Below are positions 1 through 5,788 of a stretch of DNA of 5,788 nt, in pieces. The notes beneath the pieces were generated by a model that was given only the letters and a program-made list of their open reading frames with translations, had not been told where the DNA came from and did not search any database. Source of the DNA: JBILVQ01 sp044370375 (lineage in GTDB: Bacteria; Bacteroidota; Bacteroidia; UBA4408); the NCBI GenBank assembly GCA_044370375.1, contig JBILVQ010000191.1:1-5788 (forward strand), written 5' to 3'. Position 1 is the stretch's first letter. Every line of letters starts with the position of its first letter. A program made the translations under genes and the position numbers.

Positions 1-2054
1 CTATTGCAGATAACGTAGGAGATAACGTAGGTGATGTTGCCGGTATGGGTGCAGATTTATTTGGATCCTATGTAGCAACCATCCTCGCAACCATGGTGCT
101 GGGTCGTGAAGTTATTTCTCATGATGATTTTGGTGGCATTGCACCTATTTTATTGCCCATGCTTATCGCAGGTTTAGGGATAATTTTTTCTATCATGGGA
201 ATGTGGTTTGTAAAAATTAAGGATGAAAAAGGAAGTGTTCAAAACGCTTTAAATCTTGGTAACTGGAGTTCCATTGTAATTACCGGAATCGTTTCTTATT
301 TTCTTGTAGACTGGATGCTTCCTGAAACCATGACTTGGGTGAACCCTGCCCGTGGCGCTGAATTCACTAAAATGGGTGTGTTTGGTGCTATCATTGTTGG
401 CCTTGTGGTTGGAACATTGATGAGCATAATTACTGAATACTACACCGCAATGGGAAAACGTCCGGTGCTCTCTATTGTTAGACAATCGGGTACCGGTCAT
501 GCCACCAACATTATTGGTGGTTTATCCGTTGGAATGGAATCAACCGTTTTACCTATTCTGGTGCTGGCCATCGGAATTGTAGGTTCTTATGCTTTGGCCG
601 GAATCTATGGTGTGGCCATTGCAGCAGCGGGTATGATGGCCACTACCGCCATGCAGTTGGCTATTGATGCCTTTGGACCGATTGCTGATAATGCCGGTGG
701 TATTGCCGAAATGAGCCAGTTACCTGAGGAAGTTCGTGGTAGAACAGACAATTTGGATGCTGTTGGAAATACTACTGCTGCTACAGGAAAAGGTTTTGCC
801 ATTGCCTCCGCAGCTTTAACTTCATTGGCCCTTTTTGCAGCATTTGTTGGAATTGCCGGTATTACCGCCATTGATATCTACAAAGCGCCTGTATTGGCTG
901 CATTGTTTGTTGGAGGAATGATTCCTTTTATTTTCTCTTCTTTAGCCATTGCTGCCGTGGGTAGAGCCGCTATGGATATGGTAAACGAAGTACGCAGACA
1001 GTTTAGAGAAATTCCAGGCATCATGGAATACAAAGCCAAACCTGAATACGAAAAATGTGTTGCCATTTCTACCAAAGCCTCCATTCGTGAAATGCTAATG
1101 CCAGGTGCTATTGCACTTTTGGTTCCCATTATTGTTGGCTTTGGCTTAAAGGGAGTATTTGCAGAAGTTAGCTCGGCAGAAATCTTAGGTGGACTGTTGG
1201 CCGGAGTAACTGTTAGCGGAGTTTTGATGGGGATTTTCCAAAGCAATGCAGGTGGAGCATGGGATAATGCAAAAAAATCTTTTGAAAAAGGGGTGGATAT
1301 TGATGGTCAGATTTACTACAAAAAATCTGAGCCGCATAAGGCTTCTGTAACAGGTGATACTGTTGGTGATCCATTCAAGGATACTTCCGGCCCTTCCATG
1401 AACATTTTGATTAAATTAATGTCGATCGTTTCTCTGGTAATTGCCCCTCATATCGCTGTTACATCTCACCATGGAGAACACTCGCCTAACAATGGAACAC
1501 AATTGGAACAAGGAATGGTTTTGCCTGAGGGAAGTTTCTTTATCGACACTCCATCCAAAGCAATCTGGAAGGCAAGCAAAACTGCCGGAGAGCATACAGG
1601 AAGTATTTTAATTACTGAAGGAAATTTTGTGGTTACCAACGGAGTTTTGCAAGGTGGTTTTGCTATTGATATGAATAGCATTATTGTTGAGGATGTTGAG
1701 GATGCTGAAGATAATAGCGACCTGACCCAACACTTAAAAAGTGAAGATTTTTTCTCCTCACAAAATTACCCCATGTCAAAACTTGAAATAATTTCTGCCC
1801 AAAAAACTGAAGGAGCTAATTATCAGGTGAAAGCCAATCTGACCATCAAAGGTAAAAGCATGCCGGTTGATTTTATAGCCGAAGTAACAGGCACTGAAAA
1901 CAGACTAAGAGCAACCGCGGATATAAAAGTAAACCGAGCCAATTATGGCATTAAATTCAAATCAAAAACCTTTTTTCCTGATTTAGGAGACAATTTCATC
2001 CATGATGATTTTTTCGTTAAGGTTTCCCTTGATTTACCCAAACAAAACGGATAA
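1..2054 (+). CDS. hppA: Membrane-bound K+-dependent pyrophosphatase ion pump with C-terminal YceI-like domain (5' end outside window)
   Basis: This integral inner-membrane pump hydrolyses cytoplasmic pyrophosphate and uses the energy to move H+ and/or Na+ outward. The reading frame is open from base 3, so the ATG at 45 is internal; the N-terminal part (TM1-TM5) lies upstream. Counting from that Met, visible family motifs are: the Mg-PPi-binding DNVGDNVGD just before it (codons at 9-35), DNAGGIAEMS (215-224), GNTTAATGKG (241-250), GGAWDNAKK (403-411) and GDTVGDPFKDTSGPS (437-451). TM16 ends near residue 468. Ala245 and Gly248 are the pair known to mark K+-dependent enzymes; K+-independent ones have Lys and Thr there. 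TM6 reads DLFGSYVA, with no Glu at either usual position, so the transported ion cannot be assigned as Na+ from this part. After TM16, where the family normally stops, a linker (469-495) leads to a YceI-like domain (about 496-666). The core identification is very secure; the ion assignment (H+, Flavobacterium johnsoniae-like) is inference. Confidence 0.96.
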   Translation, partial: IADNVGDNVGDVAGMGADLFGSYVATILATMVLGREVISHDDFGGIAPILLPMLIAGLGIIFSIMGMWFVKIKDEKGSVQNALNLGNWSSIVITGIVSYFLVDWMLPETMTWVNPARGAEFTKMGVFGAIIVGLVVGTLMSIITEYYTAMGKRPVLSIVRQSGTGHATNIIGGLSVGMESTVLPILVLAIGIVGSYALAGIYGVAIAAAGMMATTAMQLAIDAFGPIADNAGGIAEMSQLPEEVRGRTDNLDAVGNTTAATGKGFAIASAALTSLALFAAFVGIAGITAIDIYKAPVLAALFVGGMIPFIFSSLAIAAVGRAAMDMVNEVRRQFREIPGIMEYKAKPEYEKCVAISTKASIREMLMPGAIALLVPIIVGFGLKGVFAEVSSAEILGGLLAGVTVSGVLMGIFQSNAGGAWDNAKKSFEKGVDIDGQIYYKKSEPHKASVTGDTVGDPFKDTSGPSMNILIKLMSIVSLVIAPHIAVTSHHGEHSPNNGTQLEQGMVLPEGSFFIDTPSKAIWKASKTAGEHTGSILITEGNFVVTNGVLQGGFAIDMNSIIVEDVEDAEDNSDLTQHLKSEDFFSSQNYPMSKLEIISAQKTEGANYQVKANLTIKGKSMPVDFIAEVTGTENRLRATADIKVNRANYGIKFKSKTFFPDLGDNFIHDDFFVKVSLDLPKQNG
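1530..2045 (+). other. YceI-like (lipocalin-fold) domain fused to the pyrophosphatase C-terminus
   Basis: This protein domain covers residues about 496-666 counted from the Met at base 45. It shows the pattern of short Bacteroidota YceI proteins in order: FFIDTPSKAIWKA at its start (usual form: ID, small residues, W), GEHTGSILITEG, GGFAIDMNSI, HLKSEDFFSSQNYP (the conserved H-L-K-S-x-D-F-F region), LTIKGKSMPVDF, and NYGIKFKSKTFFPDLGD near the end. YceI family members are periplasmic beta-barrels, and at least one bound a polyisoprenoid in a crystal structure. Both ends of membrane pyrophosphatases are outside the cytoplasm, so the domain should face the periplasm, which fits. TM16 would replace the signal peptide of a free YceI protein. 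I see no stop, frameshift or plausible separate start with a ribosome site between the parts; the only nearby in-frame Met (Met491) lies in the linker. What the domain binds and whether it affects pumping are unknown. Confidence 0.88.
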
Positions 2055-2083
2055 AAAAAAGCCCCATTAGGGGCTTTTTTTTT
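2053..2083. terminator. Bidirectional rho-independent terminator between convergent genes
   Basis: Eight A residues (2053-2060), GCCCC (2061-2065), loop ATTA, GGGGC (2070-2074) and nine T residues (2075-2083) form a perfect five-base-pair GC stem that the flanking A/T runs can extend to 13 pairs. It has a U-run in the transcript on either strand, so it can end hppA from the left and the minus-strand cluster from the right. It begins inside the hppA stop codon. The minus-strand stop codon (2067-2069) lies in the loop. Confidence 0.93.
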
Positions 2084-3026
2084 GAGGAAGCGCTAATATT
2101 TTTTTCAGAAGTATTTGTGCCATTTTTAGATTGCTTTGGTGGCTCCAGCCAGCAATATGCGGACTTAAAACAACATCATTACGCGCAATTAATTGCTGCC
2201 AGTCAGGGTTTTTGTTTAGTGTTTGCAAAGACTCAAAATTGGATTCTTCAAAATCAAGTACATCCAAACAAGCCCCGCGAATAATACCGCAGGAAAAGCC
2301 GTTTAACAATGCACTGGTTTGAACAACTGGTCCTCTGCTTGAGTTGATTAAGATAATCGGGTTTTTAAAGCGCATCAAATAATCTCGATTTACCAGTCCT
2401 AAAGTTTCCTCATTCAGGGGAACATGATAAGAAACAACATCAGCCTTCTCGAAAATTTCATCCATCAAAACTTGCCTGAAAAAGCTTGACGGAAAGGTAA
2501 GGTCCGTTTTATTGGGGTCATGAACCAAAACTTCGCAATCAAATCCTGATAAGCGTTTGGCAAAAGCTGAGCCCATATTACCATAACCAATAATGGCCAC
2601 TTTCAATGAACCCAGTTCGGTTCCCCTGTTTTCTTCTCTTTGCCAAATGCCGTTTCGAACGTCTTCGTTAACAAGATGTAATTTATTAAGCAACATCAAT
2701 AACATTCCAAGGCAATGATCGCCTAAGGCATCACGATTACCTTCAGGAGAAGAAAGACAATGTATTCCAAGTGTGCTTGCACAAGCCAAATCTATATGCT
2801 CCATGCCAGAACCAAAACGGGCAATAAACTTAAGTCCTCTGGCGCTAAGTAACCATTGCCGATCTAAGTTAAATCTTCCACGAATTACTAGCCCGCCTTC
2901 ATGGCTAAGAAAAAAATCGGCACATTCCTCGAGGGTTAAATCATACCCTTCATGAATGACATAACCATTTTTAGAAAGTGACTCTTTTAAAAATGGGTGA
3001 ACAGTATCGATAAAAAGGACATGCAT
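2067..3026 (-). CDS. D-isomer-specific 2-hydroxyacid dehydrogenase (phosphoglycerate dehydrogenase-like)
   Basis: This is a cytoplasmic NAD-dependent oxidoreductase that interconverts a 2-hydroxyacid and a 2-oxoacid; the substrate cannot be read from the sequence. The 319 residues match the two-domain core of the family and lack the C-terminal ACT regulatory domain of long SerA enzymes. Visible landmarks: FGSGMEHID (71-79) in the substrate domain, the Rossmann motif GYGNMG (147-152), Asp170 at the end of the second strand (favours NAD over NADP), and the catalytic trio Arg231 (in NSSRGPVV), Glu260 (five residues after Asp255 of LDV) and His290 (in SPHIAGWS). All key residues are present, so it should be active. 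It follows the lipoprotein gene by 17 bases and is last in the minus-strand cluster. The start is the first available in frame and has no clear Shine-Dalgarno. Its final codons (KKSP) lie within the terminator. 3-phosphoglycerate, glyoxylate/hydroxypyruvate or another 2-hydroxyacid are all possible substrates; calling it SerA would go beyond the evidence. Confidence 0.92.
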   Translation of the reverse strand: MHVLFIDTVHPFLKESLSKNGYVIHEGYDLTLEECADFFLSHEGGLVIRGRFNLDRQWLLSARGLKFIARFGSGMEHIDLACASTLGIHCLSSPEGNRDALGDHCLGMLLMLLNKLHLVNEDVRNGIWQREENRGTELGSLKVAIIGYGNMGSAFAKRLSGFDCEVLVHDPNKTDLTFPSSFFRQVLMDEIFEKADVVSYHVPLNEETLGLVNRDYLMRFKNPIILINSSRGPVVQTSALLNGFSCGIIRGACLDVLDFEESNFESLQTLNKNPDWQQLIARNDVVLSPHIAGWSHQSNLKMAQILLKKILALPQKKSP

Positions 3027-3043
3027 AATGAATGTCCGAGGAC

Positions 3044-3454
3044 TTAAATTTTTCTATACTTCTTGGCTCCGGAAACAGTTCTTGCACCGGTATTTTTTTC
3101 GGTAGTTTCTTCAACTAGCCAAAGATATTCTCCCTCAAACTCATAATCATAGCGATGTTCTATATGTTTCTTTAATCCTAAATTGTATTCAATATAAATC
3201 TGTCCATCATTTGAATACAAACTACTTTTGGTATTTACGTCAGAGGTAAGCCCTTGTTGACAAACCTCAAAATAATTGTCATTGAACAATAAATCGCATC
3301 CCGAGGGAAGAGATTTTGCGTTGGCAGGAATATCCTCGGTCCAACGACCATTCAAGCGCACATCCCAAGTCCTGCTTTCTTTGGAGCAAGAAGAGAAAAA
3401 GATAAATCCTACAAGGACCATCCCCAAGCACAAGAAATAAATGCGAAGTTTCAT
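3044..3454 (-). CDS. Small lipoprotein of unknown function, possibly lipocalin-like
   Basis: I do not recognise this 136-residue protein as a named family. It starts with a lipoprotein signal: Lys3 and Arg4, a hydrophobic stretch (about 5-20) and the lipobox FSSC with Cys23 as the acylated residue. Ser24-Lys25-Glu26 follow. Bacteroidota surface-export signals carry Lys and acidic residues just after the Cys, so surface display is possible but the match is partial. The mature part of about 114 residues appears beta-rich. It begins with LNGRWTED, a G-x-W start like that of lipocalin-like domains, and later has alternating strands such as QIYIEY and YLWLVEE. Cys53 and Cys65 could pair in a disulfide. 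The tail is basic (KKYRKI). The gene lies 34 bases after nnr and 17 before the dehydrogenase, so it is probably co-transcribed, but nothing links its role to either. That it is a lipoprotein is well supported; the fold is a guess. Confidence 0.82.
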   Translation of the reverse strand: MKLRIYFLCLGMVLVGFIFFSSCSKESRTWDVRLNGRWTEDIPANAKSLPSGCDLLFNDNYFEVCQQGLTSDVNTKSSLYSNDGQIYIEYNLGLKKHIEHRYDYEFEGEYLWLVEETTEKNTGARTVSGAKKYRKI

Positions 3455-3488
3455 TTACACAAAATTAAGCAAAAATGTAAACGAAAAA

Positions 3489-5006
3489 TTAATTTTCGAT
3501 TTCCTTGATTGCCTGCCCGATGAATCCTTCAATTTCACCTGCAAGCAAAGAATGATGGCTTTTTTGTTGCACCGCAAGTTGAGCCGAGCGCCCATGCAAA
3601 TAATTCCCTAAACAGACCGATTCGGTGGAAGAAAGTCCGGTACATAACAATGCACCGATTACACCACTCAAAACATCACCTGTGCCGGCTTTAGACAAAG
3701 CAGGAATGCCACTGGAATTAAAGAAAAACCGGCCCGAAGGTGTAATTAAACAAGAATAGGTGCTTTTTAAATTAATAAAAATGGAATGCTTTTGTGCCAA
3801 TTCCACTGCTGAATTCATCAAATCGAAAAAGGTTCCAGAATAGTTCCTTGTAAGTCTACGCAACTCCAATGGATGTGGGGTTAACACAGCTCCTTGCGGA
3901 AGCCAATTAAGCCAGGTTGGATTTTCTGACAATATATTTAAACCATCGGCATCCACCAACAAGGGACCTTTCCAATCTTGAAGCAACCTTTTTAAAACCC
4001 TTTGCGCTCCCTCTCCTGTTCCAAGTCCGGGCCCTATGGCGATGGCATTATAATCCTTAAGATCTGGCAAATCATCTACGGTCGCAATTCCTGCAGTCCA
4101 TGTCATGGCTTCAGGAAGATAAACATTCAATGCATCCAGGGTCTTCTGATCAGCACAAAGGGTGAGTTTCCCGCAGCCTGTTCTCATGGCCGCTCTGGAA
4201 GCAAGCAATGCAGCCCCAGACTTACCTGCACTTCCTGCAATTAGTAACAAATGCCCATAATTACCCTTGTGCGAAAATTTTGCCCTGGGCATTATACAAC
4301 CCATCAAATCATCAGTTCCTGTATATAGGTAGGGCGAGTTCGTGCTTGCAATAAAATCCTCGCTTAGACCAATGTTCAATATCCGCCATGTTCCTGCATA
4401 AGGGCCTGTTTCAGGGTAAAAAAAACAAAGCTTCGGCATTTCAAAGGTGAGGGTAATGGCGGCTTTAATCATGACAGCGTTCTTCCAGCGATCAAAATCA
4501 CGAATCCCGTCAGCCGGCATCCCGCTGGGCAAATCAATCGAAACAATCCTGCATTGAGTATGATTCAAATGATTTATCAACTGATGCAAAAGTCCTTCTG
4601 CAGGGCGCGAAGCTCCCGTACCCATCAAGGCATCAATAACCAAACAATGATGAATGTCCGGAAAATCTTTTGGTTCTTTTAATAGATTAATTTCTATTTG
4701 ATCAATGGCATACAATCGGCTCAGATTTTGACTAAAATCAGGGGTCGCTTGCAATAAAAATTCAAGAATAAAAACCTTTACGCTATAGCCTTCGGAATGC
4801 AACATCCTTGCAATGGCCAGTCCATCACCTCCATTGTTGCCGTTTCCACAAAAAACAAAAAGACAGTCATCAGGCTGAACCAATTTTTTTATTTCAATGG
4901 TGCAAGCCAACGAAGCCCGCTCCATTAATTCTAAGGAAGTAATACCTTGACTTTTAACAGTCGCCTCATCGACCCTCCTGATTTGTTCTGCCTCAAAAAT
5001 TTTCAT
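3489..5006 (-). CDS. nnr: Bifunctional NAD(P)H-hydrate repair enzyme (epimerase plus ADP-dependent dehydratase)
   Basis: This cytoplasmic metabolite-repair enzyme restores NADH and NADPH damaged by hydration. The N-terminal YjeF_N domain (about 1-215) interconverts the R and S hydrates; the C-terminal ribokinase-like domain (about 225-500) dehydrates the S form with ADP. The 505 residues match the usual two-domain length. Epimerase landmarks: CGNGNNGGDG (53-62), Asp125 in VIDALMGTG and Asp158 in SIDLPSGMPADG. Dehydratase landmarks: KGNYGHLLLIAGSAGKSGA (247-265), GPGLG (325-329), DADGLN (352-357), TPHPLE (376-381) and KAGTGDVLSG (439-448) with catalytic-type Asp444. No domain is broken. The start overlaps the end of coaE by 14 bases in another frame, and the next in-frame Met is residue 28, already inside the conserved region, so this start is likely and suggests translational coupling. 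The identification is very secure; activity is inferred from the conserved residues. Confidence 0.96.
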   Translation of the reverse strand: MKIFEAEQIRRVDEATVKSQGITSLELMERASLACTIEIKKLVQPDDCLFVFCGNGNNGGDGLAIARMLHSEGYSVKVFILEFLLQATPDFSQNLSRLYAIDQIEINLLKEPKDFPDIHHCLVIDALMGTGASRPAEGLLHQLINHLNHTQCRIVSIDLPSGMPADGIRDFDRWKNAVMIKAAITLTFEMPKLCFFYPETGPYAGTWRILNIGLSEDFIASTNSPYLYTGTDDLMGCIMPRAKFSHKGNYGHLLLIAGSAGKSGAALLASRAAMRTGCGKLTLCADQKTLDALNVYLPEAMTWTAGIATVDDLPDLKDYNAIAIGPGLGTGEGAQRVLKRLLQDWKGPLLVDADGLNILSENPTWLNWLPQGAVLTPHPLELRRLTRNYSGTFFDLMNSAVELAQKHSIFINLKSTYSCLITPSGRFFFNSSGIPALSKAGTGDVLSGVIGALLCTGLSSTESVCLGNYLHGRSAQLAVQQKSHHSLLAGEIEGFIGQAIKEIEN

Positions 5007-5595
5007 TGGCTATGTCTTCAAGGATTTGGTGATGTATAGAATGGATTAAAGGAACAATCAGTTGTTTTTCATCATTCGCAATAATGAAGCTTGCTTTGGC
5101 CACCAAGGAATCTTCGGTCCACTGATGCCTGATTCTATTCAATATTTCAGCTTCACTAATAGCATCTCTTTCTTTAACTCTTTGAACACGCAGGGGTTCA
5201 GGAGCAGTTACAACAATTACCTTTTTGATAAAATCGTTCAGCCCAGACTCAAAAAAGATAGCGGCCTCCTTCAATCCATAAACCGATTTCTGATGGAGTT
5301 GCTCCCATTCTTTGAATTTTAGGGCAACAGCAGGATGAATTATGCTATTCAATTGAGCCAACAAATATTTATCAGAAAAGACTTTGGCGGCAACAAATTG
5401 CCGATTCAATTCACCATTGGCAAAATAACTTTCATTACCCAAAAGAGAAAGCACTTTATCTTTAACATTGGGATTGGCATAAAGAAACTTTGCCTGTTGG
5501 TCTGCATTAAAAACAGGCACCCCAAAAGCATCAAAAACCTTTGCTACGGTGGATTTGCCGGAACCAATTCCTCCTGTCAATCCGATGGTTTTCAT
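4993..5595 (-). CDS. coaE: Dephospho-CoA kinase
   Basis: This enzyme catalyses the last step of coenzyme A synthesis in the cytoplasm: ATP-dependent phosphorylation of the 3'-hydroxyl of dephospho-CoA's ribose. The 200 residues match the family length. The Walker A loop GGIGSGKST is at residues 8-16. The substrate-site region reads FNADQQAK (29-36) with Asp32 kept; many homologues have DAD there. LNSIIHPAV (82-90) matches the usual L-x-x-I-x-H-P-x-V. AAIFFESGL (111-119) is the lid-region match to the usual LLFE, and RVKERDAISEAEILNRIRHQ (139-158) is the lid/adenine region. IIANDE (171-176) is the usual C-terminal N-D. The start overlaps the upstream YbbR-like stop by one base (TAATG), and the end overlaps nnr by 14 bases, so all three are probably made from one transcript. 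YbbR followed by CoaE is a familiar Bacteroidota arrangement. No Shine-Dalgarno is visible. Confidence 0.96.
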   Translation of the reverse strand: MKTIGLTGGIGSGKSTVAKVFDAFGVPVFNADQQAKFLYANPNVKDKVLSLLGNESYFANGELNRQFVAAKVFSDKYLLAQLNSIIHPAVALKFKEWEQLHQKSVYGLKEAAIFFESGLNDFIKKVIVVTAPEPLRVQRVKERDAISEAEILNRIRHQWTEDSLVAKASFIIANDEKQLIVPLIHSIHHQILEDIANENF

Positions 5596-5788
5596 TAGTC
5601 TTTATGTAAAATAAATTCTACTTTTTTATTCACCAATCTGGGGTTGGATACAAGACCAGGATGTTTTACTAATTTAACAGTGAGCTTAGATGCGTTTCTA
5701 TTTTCCGGAGCATCGCAGTCGGCTACCACCTCAAACATAGGCGACTTAATTTGGCCATATTGACTAAGAGCAACATTGTATTTCACTT
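5595..5788 (-). CDS. C-terminal end of a YbbR-like protein (5' end outside window)
   Basis: Only the last 64 or so residues are in the window; the frame is open to the edge. The apparent first codon at 5784-5786 is GTG inside the gene, not a real start. The visible part reads like the final repeat of Bacteroidota YbbR-like proteins: VALSQYGQI, a FEVVADCD strand, KLTVKLVKHPGLV, and a closing VEFILHK where homologues have V-E-(F/Y)-I/L-I/L-x-K. YbbR proteins are membrane-anchored with repeated beta domains outside the cytoplasm; the Firmicute member CdaR regulates diadenylate cyclase. A role in c-di-AMP control here would be inference, because no cyclase gene is in the window. The position directly before coaE supports the call. 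The stop shares a base with the coaE start. The anchor and the other repeats are beyond the window and cannot be checked. Confidence 0.75.
   Translation of the reverse strand, partial: VKYNVALSQYGQIKSPMFEVVADCDAPENRNASKLTVKLVKHPGLVSNPRLVNKKVEFILHKD

Noticed and set aside
9..32. Tandem 12-base direct repeat (GATAACGTAGG followed by A or T)
   Set aside because: It encodes the repeated DNVG of the conserved DNVGDNVGD pyrophosphate-binding motif, so protein conservation explains it.
605..1246. Open frames on the minus strand inside hppA
   Set aside because: They are antisense shadows of the Ala/Gly-rich membrane helices. Their Ala/Pro/Thr-rich translations have no recognisable domains.
3034..3043. 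Inverted repeat GTCC-GA-GGAC in the 17-base gap before the dehydrogenase
   Set aside because: The arms are only four bases, too short to distinguish from chance as an operator or hairpin.
3460..3467. Minus-strand TAATTTTG, matching the Bacteroidota -7 promoter pattern TAnnTTTG, ahead of the lipoprotein gene
   Set aside because: It lies about 5 bases from the ATG and has no TTG at the expected distance upstream. The region is AT-rich enough for chance matches. An internal leaderless promoter cannot be excluded.
3482..3497. Short AT-rich palindrome (CGAAAA...TTTTCG) over the nnr stop codon
   Set aside because: The stem is weak, has little GC and is not followed by a solid T run on the minus strand, so I do not call it a terminator.
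3876..3881. Nnr reads TPHPLE rather than the common TPHPGE
   Set aside because: The position varies among homologues (Lys and others occur, as I recall) and the surrounding motif is intact, so loss of activity is not indicated.
5497..5508. CoaE has NAD in place of the common DAD after the P-loop region
   Set aside because: The second Asp (Asp32), which matters for catalysis, is kept, and the first position varies in the family.
5784..5786. GTG at the right edge as a start of a 63-residue protein
   Set aside because: The frame stays open to the window edge and the sequence matches the end of a longer YbbR-like protein, so this is an internal Val codon.

Overview
The window looks like Bacteroidota chromosome (Flavobacteriia/Cytophagia-like). 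Three things point there: the ybbR-coaE gene order, the protein family variants (a K+-dependent membrane pyrophosphatase with a DLFGSYVA transmembrane helix 6, and a short YceI-type domain), and the absence of recognisable Shine-Dalgarno sequences at the visible starts. This is inference from the sequence, not a database match. The window is almost entirely coding. There are no RNA genes, mobile elements or CRISPR arrays that I can see, and no gene-free stretch longer than about 35 bases.

Left part, plus strand (1-2054): the 3' two-thirds of a membrane pyrophosphatase gene (hppA). The pump core (TM6 to TM16) is intact. It continues in frame, through a short His-containing linker, into an approximately 170-residue YceI-like lipocalin-fold domain that should lie in the periplasm. 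The gene also lacks the transport glutamate in TM6 at both of its usual positions. These are the two most interesting signals in the window.

Junction (2053-2083): a strong hairpin with an A run on one side and a T run on the other serves the convergent genes from both sides. Its loop holds the stop codon of the minus-strand gene.

Right part, minus strand (5788 down to 2067): five genes in one direction. Reading downstream they are the tail of a YbbR-like protein, coaE (dephospho-CoA kinase, last step of CoA synthesis), nnr (bifunctional repair of hydrated NAD(P)H), a small lipoprotein of unknown function, and a D-isomer-specific 2-hydroxyacid dehydrogenase. The first three overlap by 1 and 14 bases and are probably translationally coupled. 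The last two follow after 34 and 17 bases and end at the shared terminator. The cluster combines cofactor supply (CoA), cofactor repair (NAD(P)H) and an NAD-dependent oxidoreductase, but a joint pathway is not shown by the sequence.
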